From NCBI RefSeq assembly GCF_003576645.1, contig NC_044925.1, positions 22,560,364 to 22,624,363 of the forward strand: a stretch of DNA of 64,000 bases, in the 5' to 3' direction. The translations under genes and the position numbers were made by a program. Of this stretch, positions 37,716 through 50,985 are shown piece by piece; the stretch's first letter is position 1; the number at the start of each line of letters is the position of its first letter. The notes beneath the pieces are model-generated. The model searched no databases. It was not told where the DNA came from and worked only from the letters and a program-made list of their open reading frames with translations. This DNA is from Ipomoea triloba. Its lineage: Eukaryota > Streptophyta > Magnoliopsida > Solanales > Convolvulaceae.

Positions 37716-39830
37716 TCAAGCGTTAGTCTCCGCGAAAGTGTCCAAAAGAGATAGCGTCTGCAAATTAAAATCAAGCCACAAGACGTTACAATCTTAGCTC
37801 GACAAGCTAAATAGCGTGCAGAATGAAAGCATGTGCTCCATCTCAACTAAACGCCTAAGCTGATAGTTGGAAAGCACATATTATATTTATGCTCACATGC
37901 AGTTTATATGGGAAAGGGTAATCTAATCACCTCAGGAATGTTTAGCTCGAGGCGGAATTTAGGGCCATCGTAGTGGTGAAGGATCGGCCTGAAAGAATCC
38001 TCCTCGAGAGGTTCACAGACTTTCCTCGTGACAACACGCACCTGAATATGTACAATCAGTCGAGAGTTAAAGCCACGAACATAATAACACAATCACAACG
38101 CTTTGAGCAATTCAGTTTCGTGTTAATAGAGTTCAGAACCCGTGATATATACCTGAGCAGGAAAGCGCGATTCACCTTGGTTCTTCTTGTCCTCCCAAGC
38201 TGTGGGATCAATGTTTGAGCCACCAAAGCTTGCAGCCTGAACAATTCGAACCCCGTTTTTATGTCAGTTAAAGAACTCCAAGTCTCCAACCCGATATATC
38301 AAGAAAGACATTGATCTAAAGACGAAAACCAACCTCAAAAACTCCGTGAAGCTGGTGGGTCGAGTAGTTATAGAGGAAAAGAGGCAATCCCGGTGTGATT
38401 TGCCTGACTGAGTCACGATAACGAGCTGGCAAGCCTGAAAGTAGCGAGAAACATAAGAAGAAGCTAAGATTCCACTACAGAAGTACAACACAAGATCGAA
38501 TTTTTATAAATTCTTAGAAGAAAATACTACTCCTTTTGAGTTTTGACATAGATTCCATCTCATATATGCTCGGTGGTTTCACATCTAGGACTACAAACCC
38601 TGAATAATCTACAGATGATGTTAATCCAACCCTGCAAAAAAGTGCCATCCTAACAAAACCACTCTGTTGTGTTTAATTGCTAGAACATCATTCTACCTTA
38701 TCAATGATATTCCAGTTTGAAAAACAGCAAACAACCTCAATCAGCTTCAATTCTAGGAATCTACTTATTCCAGAAGAAATCCAACACATAACACCTACAA
38801 ATTACAGAAATCTAATCCTTGGTTCATCCATATATGTTTCTTTTATTTTGATTGATTAGATTTCCATATTAGATTTCCAGCTTATGTCAGACTAATCCTA
38901 AGCCCGAGAACCCGCCTTTATCACCTTTGATCTTCGCCTTGCCGCGCTGAAGCAAGGCTTTAGGATGATCAGTCGAACCAATTGAGTTAGCCTTAGCCTA
39001 TGTTTATCTTCAAACCTCTATGTGAAACATCAATTTGTAAAAAAGAAGTTTCATAATCTTAAAAACTAAAACTCTATAATTGTGTAAAAAATTAAGGAAA
39101 AGAGAGCATAAATGAGGAAAATTGTCTTACCAAAGAGCTCTCTTTTGAGATTTTCTTGCATAGTATCATTGTTGCAGACAAAGATATAGCCTCCGACAGT
39201 CTCGTTTCTGGGCAGGGCTTCGGAGGGTGGAAGAGTTTTGAACCTCTTATCCACTGAATTTTTGTCTCCATTATTGTTGTTATCCTTGTTTCCTTCTTTG
39301 TTAACGTTTTTGTTCTTTTTCCCAGATTTCCCATGGCCATGTTCCTCGTCAAATCCGAACTTGCCAAGTTTCTTGTTCATGTTAAACCCTTTGCCATTCA
39401 CCGCCACATTGTTACTCCCTTTACTGTAGGAATTGAAGTTCATCGCCGCCGGGGTGGGATAAACCCCCTTGTTAAACCCGCCGTTCAACCCGGCTCCGAA
39501 CACCCCCTTCGCCGCCGACGACCCGGAAATCGAGCTGATCTCGTCGGAGACTTTCCACCCATCGTTACTGAAGAGATTGTAATTGGATTTAAAATTGAAA
39601 TTGTTGACCTGGTTATTGGTCGCCGTCGCCGTCGCCGCAGGGGCGGCGACGGCGACGTTGTTGTTGAGTGAATTGACGGAATTGACCTCGAAGTTGCGCC
39701 TCTCCTCCGGCCGCTTGGACCCGTAGCTTGTACTCCAAATGGAATCGTTGAGGGACAGATTCGCCAGGCTGTTGGCCTGCAGACGGAGCTGGTCGCTGAA
39801 CTGCCAGAAAGATGACTGTGTGTTCTCCAT
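37716..39830 (-). CDS. asparagine-rich DCD-domain protein (NRP/B2 type)
   Basis: Exons in transcript order 39830-39131, 38434-38334, 38236-38153, 38041-37931, 37757-37716 (TGA), 345 aa, all phases consistent. The N-terminus MENTQSSFWQFSDQLRLQAN is typical of the N-rich protein family. The middle is Asn/Gly/Lys-rich low complexity (NNNVAVAAPAATATATNNQV, then GKKNKNVNKEGNKDNNNNGD). The C-terminal 130 residues are the plant-specific DCD (Development and Cell Death) domain, with hallmarks GYIFVCNN, FGLP, LFLYNYSTHQLHGVFEA and FPAQVR. In legumes and Arabidopsis this family is induced by ER and osmotic stress and promotes programmed cell death. It has no enzyme activity. An (AT)n run at 39925-39943, upstream of the ATG on this strand, may act as a TATA region. 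Confidence 0.93.
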
Positions 39831-39924
39831 TTCAACTCGCCGGAAAATCAAGAAACGCCTAAAGATTGAAATTTTAATGCGGAAATCAACTGCAAATGAA
39901 GATGGAAGACAGCGGGTGATTGGG

Positions 39925-39943
39925 ATATATATATATATATATA
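39925..39943 (-). promoter_or_regulatory. (AT)n TATA-like tract of the DCD gene
   Basis: Uninterrupted ATATAT about 95-115 bases upstream of the DCD start codon, followed upstream by GA/CT-rich sequence. It could serve as a TATA box or be a plain microsatellite. Confidence 0.4.
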
Positions 39944-40099
39944 GCGGGGCAGGTGAAAGAAGTTTCGAAGAAAGAGGGGAGAGAGAGATGGCGTGTTGGA
40001 TTGTCAAAGGAGAGCTTAGCAGAGTGGAAAAACAACACACACAGTGTAAAGAAGAGAGGAAATGTGAAGGGTTAAATGGTGTTTTGTGGGTGTTTTAGG

Positions 40100-43000
40100 T
40101 GAGCGAATAGGAAAATGGTGACGGCAACAACGCGCTTTGAGGAACAGTAGTGCGGACTGGGACAGATAACGACACCGACAACCTTAAGCGCTCCGTTTAT
40201 CACGCGGTCGTGTTCCTATCCTCACTCGTCAGTTTTTGTTTCTTAGCATCCTTATTGGCTCCGAAATTTTACGTAGTAAATATCCGCGATAATTATAGTC
40301 CGATTTTTTAATTCAGTGGGCAAGATATTAAATATTCCGTATTTAAGTTTAGACAAAGACTCTTTGTGCAAAGTGTTTAGTTGGAAGGAGAAAATTAAGG
40401 AGAGAGAATTGAAGTCATTTAGACTATTCTAGACTGAGGTTTATAAAAAACGATTAATATTTTTAAATTTGATATTAAATTACTACGTATTTTCTAATTA
40501 AATTACTAATTTTAATAAGTGAACACTAATGTATTCCTCTTTTCTACGGAGTAGAATAGGTCAATTCTACGGAAGATATATATAATAATATGTTTATATG
40601 GATATGCTTCTTTAATCTTTATGCACCAAGTCTTAAAACTACTTTGATCATAAAATCAGTGGAAGATTCTAACTTCTCAACAAAAAGACTATTATAAATC
40701 TTATTCACAAATGGAAATATGTTACTATGCACTTCCGCTACGGCTTTTGCAATCATTATTTTACCGGGTCTGATATATTTAAAATTAATCTGAATTTGAC
40801 TTAAACCATGCTCATAAAATCTAACTCTTATTTAACATAAATGTTTTACCGTTTAAATTTTTTTAAAATATTTTTACATTTTTTTGAGTACTTCTGACTT
40901 TATTATAATGTACTTAGATTCAAATTGTGATTTTGCATTTGAAAGAGTCACAGTTATATATCTCGATCATAAGATGTTTGACTATTAAAGACTTATGTAT
41001 TAAACCTTGAAATTATAAATTACATGTAAAATTTAGACAAAATAGAGAGACATGATAGTATGGTTTATCTAGAAGGTGTGAATATCCAGAAAATGGCAAT
41101 TCAACGAAAGATAGTGAGTTCACACTTGAAGCCATGAATTTGAGGGAGGACACTTTACTTAACTGCTAAGGTCCGAAGACGAGAAGATAGCATGTAATAT
41201 GTGGTGTGACCACTCACTCACACGTGTCCGTGGTTGACGGATTCAACTCTCCACTTTCCATCTTCTATATGGGCCTAACACACCGTTCATAGCCCAAAAT
41301 GATGATTGAAATTAGATGAGGCAAATTATTTCGTGGACTCGACCTCTATCTTGTAAGGCAGATCTTAGTCTATAATTTACTTTTTAAAAATTTACAATTT
41401 ATATACTACGGACATATAATGTTAGCATATATGTAATTGATTATCTTATTTTGTATTCACAAGTTCCTTTCAAATACTGCATCCAATTCCATTACTAAAA
41501 ACACACAATTTAATTTTTTAGAAATTTAGTACAGTCTTGTATTCACAAATTCTCTTATACAGTTATTATATGTTTTGATTTAGAAACACAATTTACATTT
41601 TAAAAGTTCACAATTCTAATACTAAAAATATACAATTTAATGTCGTTTAAGATCATGGTCTACCTTGCAAGGTTGAACCTGGTCCATGGTATAACAGCTT
41701 ATTCAATGAAGTCTTGACCAATACTTTTACCATGAATCAAGATTCACTGTGCACTATGGATATTGGTGTATGTGTATGTGTCTTATGTTGTGAGTTTTTT
41801 TTTGTATGTTTTATGTTATGAAATTTTGTACCTAAAATAAATTAGTAATTATGTCTTATGTTATGAATTTTTGTGTCTTATATTGTATTGGTGCCTAAGA
41901 ACTAAAGAACACAAATTATGTACCTAAATCGGATTTAAAAAATAAGTTAATATATAACATGTGTATTGTCTTGTGTTGTGATTTTTTATGTCTTGTATTA
42001 TTAAATTTTGTACTTACAAGTATGAATTATGTACTTTGTTATTTTGATTCAGGATTTATAATGCTATGTGAATCCTGATCCATGTCTGACTCTATGGTGA
42101 TATTGAAATGATTAGACTATTCTATTTACGCTATTCTCATAGAATAAATATTCGTTCATTGATATTGATACCTAAATAAGAATAAATATTATATTTTTGT
42201 TAGAGAAAAACATTTTGTCCGCTAAAAATGTTTTATGTTAACAATGTTCATAGTTTCACACGCTCACTTGATTGCAACCAAAAAATAATAATAATAGTAA
42301 TAATGATTAATAATTAACCAAATGACTTGGGAGTTTCCACTTTGCTTATCCGATGATTTGGTGAATTGGCATGCACTACATATCAAATTATAAGATGTTT
42401 TAATTGTCAAAAGCTCTATAACTATGATTTCAATGAGATCAACGTTAATAAAGATTGTTAGAATGTAAAATAAAAAAACTATACTTTGAGTGGAATCAAA
42501 GTCTACATGTCTCAAAATGAGTGATTAATCAAATTAGTAAAATATAATTCACATGCCTAAAGTTCATGAGTTTAATAAGCGTATTATTATTATTATTATT
42601 TAATAGGAATAAATTATCTCATTTGATTATTCTAGAAGGCACACACTTGCTGGACTTTAGGTGTGCTGACACATTCTTTTTGTAAGCCATGTAACACAAC
42701 TATTATATATGTATCATGATTTATGTCATAAAAATAAATAAATATTTTTGATACACGCAAGTTTAACTGGACTCTAATTGACAAAGCTCTTTATTTACAA
42801 GGTTTAAATTTGAGATTTTGTTTAATGTGAAACAAACTTTAACACTTAAATTACATCATTATTCACAATGTATGAATTTGAGACTGTTTAATAGAAACCA
42901 AATTTCTCACATTTAAATTACATGTTATTGGCAAGATAGACAAACATTTTGATATGTAAAACTTTGTACTCCCTTTGTCGTATTTTATGTGTCGGGTTCG

Positions 43001-44487
43001 GTTAATGCGACTTAACTGAAGTTATTTACAATTTATTTTTTCATAATATTATGTTTAGAATTATAATGAAAAATTTATATGTTTAGAAACTGCATTAAAA
43101 GTACTATTAAACACCCAAAAAAATTAAATTTAAAAATTATTTAAAACATGCTAATAAAAATAAGCAAGAAGAAAGAATTGATTTGACCAATGAATAGTAA
43201 ATAAGACGAATAAAATAAGATAGATAGAATACCTTCTTAGATATCTCAAGAAAATGGTGTTGACCAATATATCATATCATGAGGTCGTTGTTGGCTCATC
43301 ATAGGACATACACGTTTGACATGAATCATAGGTTGAAGAAACTGAGGAGACAAGTTACGTTCAATTTTGGTTCCATAATTCTATTTTGTGATAAAATCAA
43401 TTTCCCTTCATTTTATTATTATTTTTGGATTAAAATTATTGACTTTGAGAGTATCATGCAATTTCTTTTTGGATAAGAGGATGGATAAACTCAAAATGAG
43501 TATTACTGATTTTCACTGTAATTCTTCTCGGTGTAGAGAATTTCGACTGATTCTCCATCATAAACTTCACAACCTTTGGTGGTGGTTCCTCATGATCCCT
43601 CCAATCTAGACTTAATAGACAACCCCGATTTATTGGTGACACAATTTTATTTCCAAATGATACAATTAACTTTTAAAATATTTATGTAATTTAACTTTTT
43701 ACTTTTTTTGTTTGTCAAATAATTTATTATTATTATGTGATGTTAAATAATGGTCGATCATCAAATTTAGAATAAGTATGATAATAGTTTTTTTTTTTTT
43801 TATGAAATAGTCAAATTTAATATTATTCCTTACCAACTTTCAAGGTGAATATGTCATGTTACTAGAAGTAGAGGCGGGGAATTTTTATTTATTTATTATT
43901 TTTTTTTTTTGAGAAAGCGGGGAAGTCTTCTAAACACGCATATAGGTAGCACACCACCTGTTTGTTGAATTGTCTCCGCGAAATTTCATTATTATTAGCA
44001 TAATTGTTATGTGTGGATTTGTATACACAGATTCATTTAATCCTACATGGCTACATGTATATTTTATAATCTGTACTTTTACCTGTGCATATCGAATAGA
44101 ATATTGACTATATCGAAAACTCAAATCGAGTTGATTCGACAGTTAACTTGACAATCATATGATTTTAAGTTTGATTTTCCTAAGAAAATTATATATTAAC
44201 TTTCTTAGTTTGAACCGATTAGTTATAAGATAGTTTATCTAATTATAACCATTTGACAACCATAGAGTTATAAAGCGAGTCTCAACCTCTGTGTGGAGGA
44301 CACCATGAACCAATAATTTGTCAAAGTTTGCTCTCATAGCATTTAAACAATAAGAACACTTATAGCATGATTAGCATCAATGTTTATAGTTGAATCATAA
44401 CTTAGAATGGAATTTTGGAGGTGGAGGGTTAGAGTTTGCCAATTATATATACTTGGGGTTATATTGTAAATATAAAAATATATTAGG

Positions 44488-44492
<5 letters not shown>
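40100..44492. other. long AT-rich intergenic region
   Basis: No gene supported over 4.4 kb. It contains a GGTCCAT-type TIR element (41310-41700), repeated GTGTCTTATGTTGTGA / ATTTTGTACCTAA words (41760-42020), (TTA)n at 42584-42601, a T-rich run at 43790-43801, and a SINE-like trace (GACAATCATATGATTTTAAG) near 44150. Confidence 0.45.
41310..41700. mobile_element. TIR element of the GGTCCAT family
   Basis: Left end near TTCGTGGACTCGACCTCTAT followed by CTTGTAAGGCAGATCTTAG. The right end is its inverse: ATCATGGTCTACCTTGCAAG, then GAACCTGGTCCATGGTATAA. The interior has repeated CACAATTTA words. Ends are approximate. Confidence 0.5.
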
Positions 44493-44577
<85 letters not shown>

Positions 44578-44579
44578 GT
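44493..44579. repeat. (AT)n then (ATGT)n microsatellite at gap edge
   Basis: About 70 bases of pure AT followed by TATGTATGTATGT, breaking into the gap. The repeat resumes on the other side (45401-45466). Confidence 0.95.
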
Positions 44580-45400
44580 NNNNNNNNNNNNNNNNNNNNN
44601 NNNNNNNNNNNNNNNNNNNNNNNNNNNNNNNNNNNNNNNNNNNNNNNNNNNNNNNNNNNNNNNNNNNNNNNNNNNNNNNNNNNNNNNNNNNNNNNNNNNN
44701 NNNNNNNNNNNNNNNNNNNNNNNNNNNNNNNNNNNNNNNNNNNNNNNNNNNNNNNNNNNNNNNNNNNNNNNNNNNNNNNNNNNNNNNNNNNNNNNNNNNN
44801 NNNNNNNNNNNNNNNNNNNNNNNNNNNNNNNNNNNNNNNNNNNNNNNNNNNNNNNNNNNNNNNNNNNNNNNNNNNNNNNNNNNNNNNNNNNNNNNNNNNN
44901 NNNNNNNNNNNNNNNNNNNNNNNNNNNNNNNNNNNNNNNNNNNNNNNNNNNNNNNNNNNNNNNNNNNNNNNNNNNNNNNNNNNNNNNNNNNNNNNNNNNN
45001 NNNNNNNNNNNNNNNNNNNNNNNNNNNNNNNNNNNNNNNNNNNNNNNNNNNNNNNNNNNNNNNNNNNNNNNNNNNNNNNNNNNNNNNNNNNNNNNNNNNN
45101 NNNNNNNNNNNNNNNNNNNNNNNNNNNNNNNNNNNNNNNNNNNNNNNNNNNNNNNNNNNNNNNNNNNNNNNNNNNNNNNNNNNNNNNNNNNNNNNNNNNN
45201 NNNNNNNNNNNNNNNNNNNNNNNNNNNNNNNNNNNNNNNNNNNNNNNNNNNNNNNNNNNNNNNNNNNNNNNNNNNNNNNNNNNNNNNNNNNNNNNNNNNN
45301 NNNNNNNNNNNNNNNNNNNNNNNNNNNNNNNNNNNNNNNNNNNNNNNNNNNNNNNNNNNNNNNNNNNNNNNNNNNNNNNNNNNNNNNNNNNNNNNNNNNN
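44580..45400. other. assembly gap (821 N)
   Basis: Run of N flanked on both sides by AT dinucleotide repeat, so the true sequence is probably a long or unsequenceable microsatellite with unknown inserts. Confidence 0.99.

Positions 45401-45466
<66 letters not shown>
45401..45466. repeat. (AT)n microsatellite, right side of gap
   Basis: Pure AT dinucleotides continuing the tract from before the gap. Confidence 0.95.
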
Positions 45467-45469
<3 letters not shown>

Positions 45470-45765
45470 AGGCATGTAAGCCTGAAGGCCGAACCTGGTA
45501 TATATAGTAATATAGGCCTGATTTGTTTTGTTTAGTAGGCTTTGAAATTGGCTCAAGACTAGCCTTTTTACTAAACGAGTTAGGCATTGTGTCTTTGCCG
45601 TGGATCACATCACTTACACACTGGCTATAATTTAAGGGTTAAAACTAGGGACTTTTTTTTTTTTTTAAAATAATATTCATAAATTGATTATTTGTCCATA
45701 ATTAAAGGGTCAAATTTGTTATTTAAAACATAATAGTATGAGGCGGCAATTCCAACCAAATTGGT

Positions 45766-45803
45766 CAGTTGTTGGTTTGTTTTTAAAAACAAACCAACAA
45801 CTG
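45766..45803. repeat. perfect 38-bp palindrome at the LINE 3' junction
   Basis: Two 19-base arms, CAGTTGTTGGTTTGTTTTT and its exact complement, with no loop. The left arm consists of most of the target duplication plus the LINE tail. Confidence 0.95.
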
Positions 45804-45805
45804 CA

Positions 45806-48800
45806 TTAAATCATTAAATTGTTCAAACAAACCACATCAGAAATAAAACGAGGAAGAAAATCAAAATACTCAAACCGCCCTTCCCCCTCAATACACAAAG
45901 CTTGCTTAGCCAAAGTATGGGCAAGCATATTACCACTACGCTTAATAAAATGAAATTCAACCATCGGGAGCTCCCGTAAGAGTAAGCATATCTCATCAAT
46001 AATAGCGCCAAAAGGAGTAGTATTTCCCCCGGATTGAACCGCTCTCGTCACCACCTGGGCATCAGTCTCAACAATAACCTGCTGCCACCCCTTTTGCTTT
46101 ATCCAACTCAGCGCCTCCCTCGCCCCAACCGCCTCCGCTTCACGAACCGAATACAGCCCATCCATAACAAACATCATAGCACCAAGAACCATACCCGAAG
46201 CGTCGCGTAGACTCCACCCAAACCCCATCTTGCGTTCAACATGCGCCATAGCAACATCAATATTTAGCTTTAAAAACTGCATTGGAGGAGGCTCCCAACT
46301 AATAGCATGAGGAATCTGCGTATGACCCATAGAGGATTGCATGCCATGACCACGAATACCACACCAATTCTGAACATAAGACAATGCATGGTTAACCAAA
46401 GTACAAGAATCTTTCCACTGATTTTTCCAAATCATAGAATTTCTATTTTCCCATATTGCCCAACAAATAACCACTACATTTTTTATCATCACACTTGGCA
46501 AAACAGTCCACAACTCCTCAATCCAATTTTCAATCGAATCAACATACGAAAGATTCCAATGATTATCCACAATACGCCAACACGCACGAGCAAACTCACA
46601 GTTAGCAAAAAGATGAACCGCAGTTTCATTTGCCAAACCACAAAGAGCACAAACTGGATCACAATTAACCCGTTTAACAATTAAAGCATCTTTAGTGGGA
46701 AGCCGCAACGTACACAAAGTCCAAAAGAAACACTTTACTTTCGGGGGAATATCTAATTTCCACAAACCCGGCCAACCACCCTCAAGCTCCCTCCCCTCAC
46801 CCCCATTTGCCAACCTATACCCACTTTTAACCGAGTACACCCCTGAATTCTCACCCTTCCAATAAATACAATCCTTCACCCCCAAAGAAGAAATGGGTAA
46901 GCTAATAATGAGTTGCACATCACGAGGACAAAAGATATCTTCTAATAAAGCATAATCCCAATTTTTTGTATTCGGGTAGAAAAGAGAGTCAACAGTAGGA
47001 TTATTCAAATAATCATATTCCGGTGTGACAATACACGGGTTAGCATCATCCGGAAGCCACGGATCCCCCCACACCCTCACCTGTGTTCCCTCCCCGACAC
47101 GCCACCTCACTCCCTCCCTTAACACCCCTTGAGATTCTCGAACACTCGTCCATACAAAAGAAGGGTTAGAACCCAATCTTGCCTCAAGAAAAGAACAATG
47201 TGGAAAATATTTAGCTTTAAAAACTCTTGAAACAAGAGCATCCGGATCAGTCAAGAATTTCCACCCCTGTTTCCCAAGCATTGCCACATTCATCTCCCGA
47301 ACCCTTCTAAACCCCATACCCCCCATTTGTTTTGGTTTACACAAGTCCCCCCAGTTACTCCACCGAATCCCCTTACCACCCTTCCTCTCACACCCCCACC
47401 AGAAAGAATTCATTAGCCTCTCAATCTCTTCACAAAGCCCTTTAGGAATTAGGAAAACATTCATGGCGTAATTTGGAACACTTTGAAGAACAGTTTTCAA
47501 TAAAACCTCACGCCCTCCTCTAGACAAGAACCGATTTCCCCAACTCATAATTTTAGCGCGAACCTTATCTCGAACAAAACCCAGAATGTCTTTCTTTCTC
47601 CGCCCCACATACCCCGGTAAACCCAAATATTTTCCTTTCCCTTGCTGTTCATGAACCCCAAGAATTTCACAAACAGCCTCCTTATCCTCCGGAGTAACAT
47701 TTCGGCCAAAAATTATAGAGGTTTTAATCATATTCATGCACTGACCACTTGCCATCCCATATTCACCTAAAACAGCCTTCATAACCCCCGCCTCAAGACT
47801 ATTTGCCCGAAAGAAAAACAGACAATCGTCCGCAAAAAATAAATGGGAAATAGCCGGCGCCCCCCTCGCTACCCTGACCCCATGAATACCACCCTCCCTC
47901 TCCTGCACTCGGAGCATAGCACTCAAACTCTCCGCTACCAAAATAAACAAATAAGGAGACAACGGATCCCCCTGCCTCAACCCTCTCGATGGAACAATCG
48001 GACCCCACTCCCTCCCCTCCACTAAAACCCGATATTGCACAGTGGTCACACACTCCTCCATCAACCGCACCCATTGAGCACTAAAACCCATGCGAAGTAA
48101 GACCTCTCTCAAAAACCTCCACTCCACCCGGTCGTAGGCCTTGCTCATATCTACTTTCAAAGCACCATACCCCCCTCTACCCCCATGATGCCTATTAAGA
48201 GCATGAACCGACTCAAAAGCAATCATAACATTATCCACTATTGACCTACCCGGAATAAAAGCACTTTGATTACAAGAGATTACAGAATGTAAAAGCCCCC
48301 TCAACCGACCAGCCAACACTTTAACAAGAATGCGGTACACAACATTACACAAAGAGATAGGACGAAAATCAGACATAGACTCAGGATATTTAACTTTAGG
48401 AATTAATACAATATGAGTAGCATTGATATTTTCAGGCAATGAACCGGTGGACAGAAAATCTTGGCATAATGAAATTACCTCATCTCCCAAGATGTCCCAA
48501 TGCATTTGAAAAAATGCAGGTGATAACCCATCCGGCCCCGGAGACTTATCCGGGTACATCCCAAAAGCAGCGGCTTTAACTTCATCAACCCCAACCGGGC
48601 GCAACAATGCTGCATTTTTCTCATCAGTGATAGAACACTCCAAACAAGCCAACACCGGTCGCATGTCCCCCACCTCTGCCGTGAACAGCTTTGAAAAATA
48701 CTCAACCATAACACCACCCATTTCGGTAGGATCCGTCACCACCACACCCGCGTCTGTTCTTAACCTCTCAATTCTATTTCTTCTCCTCCTATAATTAACC

Positions 48801-49879
48801 ACATTATGAAAATACCTAGTATTAAAATCACCACCCTTATACCACCACTCTTTTGCCCTTTGCCTCCACCGGTCACTTTGATTTCTCAAAAGAGACATAT
48901 AACGATTTTGAACCACCTTATACTCCCTCAAACCCTCACTATCTAACCGCCCCTTCAACACTCCCATATACTGGACACAATTTTTTAATTCTGCCACCTC
49001 TCCCTCACTTTCCCTACGTCCCCATTCCCAAACCCTCTGACCACACTGCCTCAATTTATCAACAATATTCAACCCAACAGCACTACCCCAAGCCGACGCC
49101 ACCACCCCCCTACAATCTGGATGTTTCCCCCAAGAATTCTCAAAACGAACTCGTCGACGGAAAACCCCCCTCCTCTCCTACCGACTAAGCAAAAACAAGG
49201 GCATATGATCGCTACTACTCCCCTCAAGTGACCACGCCTTAGCCTCTGGAAACACATCACTCCACCCTCCGGAAACTAAAATTCTATCTAACTTCTCTTG
49301 AACCCAGTGACTAGTGCCTCTCCCTCTCTCCCAAGTGTACTGGAAACCCTCAAACGCAAAGTTAGTCAACCCACTCTCCCTAACTGCCTCTCTAAACCCC
49401 GTCAAAAGCCATTGAGGATGACTAACCCGACCCACCTTCTCCCAGCTCCACAAAAGATCGTTAAAATCCCCCATAACAAGCCACGGTAAAGAGTTCAAGG
49501 AAGACAAGTACCTCAAAACCTCCCATGACTCCCGGCGCCGATTGCGTTCTCGACTGCCATAAACCCTCGTAAACCTCCAATGCGGACTAGAACCGGAAGA
49601 GTGAACTACCGAATCAATATAATGATTTGAATAACCCACCACTTCCACATCAATGCCCCCATTCCACAAAAGCGCAAGACCACCACTTCTTCTACACGCA
49701 TCCACAGTAAAACAATTATCGTAACGCAACTTTACACGGACTCCTTCCATTCTACTCACACCACACATCGTTTCAGACAGAAAAATAATATCAGGCCTCT
49801 TTTGACTAACAAAGCCCAATAAAACTTGAACTGCCAATGGGTTTCCAAGCCCACGGCAGTTCCAAGTAAAGAAACTCAT
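45806..49879 (-). pseudogene. LINE ORF2: endonuclease-reverse transcriptase-RNase H, one internal TAG
   Basis: Starts at 49879 with MSFFTWNCRGLGN, the APE-like endonuclease; conserved FLSET, MGDFND and a final SSDHMPLF are visible. A single in-frame TAG at 49178-49180 (after FLLSR) interrupts it. The same frame then runs open to 45806 through the RT (PDKSPGPDGLSPAFFQ, SFADD-type catalytic box FFADDCLFF, RQGDPLSPYLF), a zinc-like CALCGLANETAVHLFANC (zf-RVT), and RNase H (LNIDVAMAHV, EAEAVGAREALSW, HFIKRSGNMLAHTLAKQ). It is 4,074 nt including the internal stop. The RNase H first motif reads NIDVA where DG is usual. Probably inactive unless the stop is read through. Confidence 0.93.
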
Positions 49880-50985
49880 TAGGCCCGGTGGGCCTGGGAT
49901 CCAGAACCCACCTCATCAGAAGCAAGAGGAACAGTCTTCTCAATGACCATAGGACTAACCCATTGACCATGATCAGCCATTCGACGCCGTTTTTGTTCAG
50001 CAATAACTACACCATCACTATCATCCTCACCATTACAGCCCTTATTATTCCCCTCATTATTGCACTCATTAACCCTCTCCACACCTCCTGAGACCAACGG
50101 ACCCTTTTGCATTAAATGATCATCATTTACGACCGTTACATGATTACCAGACGTAACGGCTGGCTAACTCCCTCCCCCTGCAGCCGTCGGAGACACCGCA
50201 ACCATGGAATCCAAAATAAGCCATTTATTCGCCGGCACCGCCACCCCTCGCCGACCACCCGCTCGCAACCAAGGACCAAAAGGTTTCTCCGTCCCTTCCC
50301 AAACCGTATCAAGCCCCGACGGGCAGAGCTGGCCGATAATTCCACACTGAAAACAGAAAGAAGGTAGCCGCTCGTACCGCAAATCGACCCAAAACCACTC
50401 ACCACTCGGCTTCTTCAGTTTCATGTGCTTTTTCAAAGGATTTGCCACATTCATAGCAACCCTAACCCGCATAAAAGTTTTCCATGGTCCCTCAAAATTT
50501 CGTTGATCTGCTGCAACAAACTCCCCAATGTAATTACCAATAACCATAGCCACTTTTTCATACATAAAACCAATGGGAAGATTATGAACCTGAACCCAGA
50601 AAGAAGACGTATCCAGTTGCACTTTCATCGGGTCATCATGTTTCTCCATCTGCGTAACAAGACCAGCTTCTGATCAAAAGTCCAAGGCCCCTCACTAAGC
50701 ACACGAGAAATATCCTTCCCATGATAAAAAGTGAAAAGGAACCTTTCTTTCCTCCAACTCACGAATATTCACACCCTTCTGCGGTGCCCATGTTGTCGCC
50801 ATAACATCACGGAAAACCACATACTTAACCGGACGCTCAGTCACTACCCGTCCCACAGCAGCAAAACGGAAATCATAAGTCGGCACAATCCCTTCATCCA
50901 CCTCTATAATCACTCCTTCGTCATCATCTCCGATCGTCAAAGCTTCACAAGCTTCAGCTAAACCACTAGAACTGCCTTTCTCCAT
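49879..50985 (-). pseudogene. LINE ORF1: DUF4283/zinc-knuckle protein, frameshifted
   Basis: The likely start at 50985 reads MEKGSSSGLAEACEALTIGD. The frame breaks near 50740: the expected DUF4283 block (TFYHGKDISRVLSEGPWTFD) lies in another frame. A second break lies near 50655, where MEKHDDPMKVQLDTSSFWVQ resumes. The zinc knuckle reads CFQCGIIGQLC, with Gln where the CCHC His belongs. An in-frame TAG at 50164-50166 follows; reading then continues through a charged tail (AEQKRRRMADHGQW) to a TAA overlapping the ORF2 ATG. ORF1 would be the RNA-binding partner in retrotransposition. Confidence 0.88.

Noticed and set aside
44343..45608. Long open frames across the N gap on both strands
   Set aside because: They are poly-(Ile-Tyr) from AT repeats joined by N-derived unknown residues; no evidence of coding.
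46307..46684. Plus-strand frames antisense to the LINE (also 48853-49188, 50116-50367)
   Set aside because: Shadows of ORF1/ORF2 in the opposite strand; low-complexity translations without domains.
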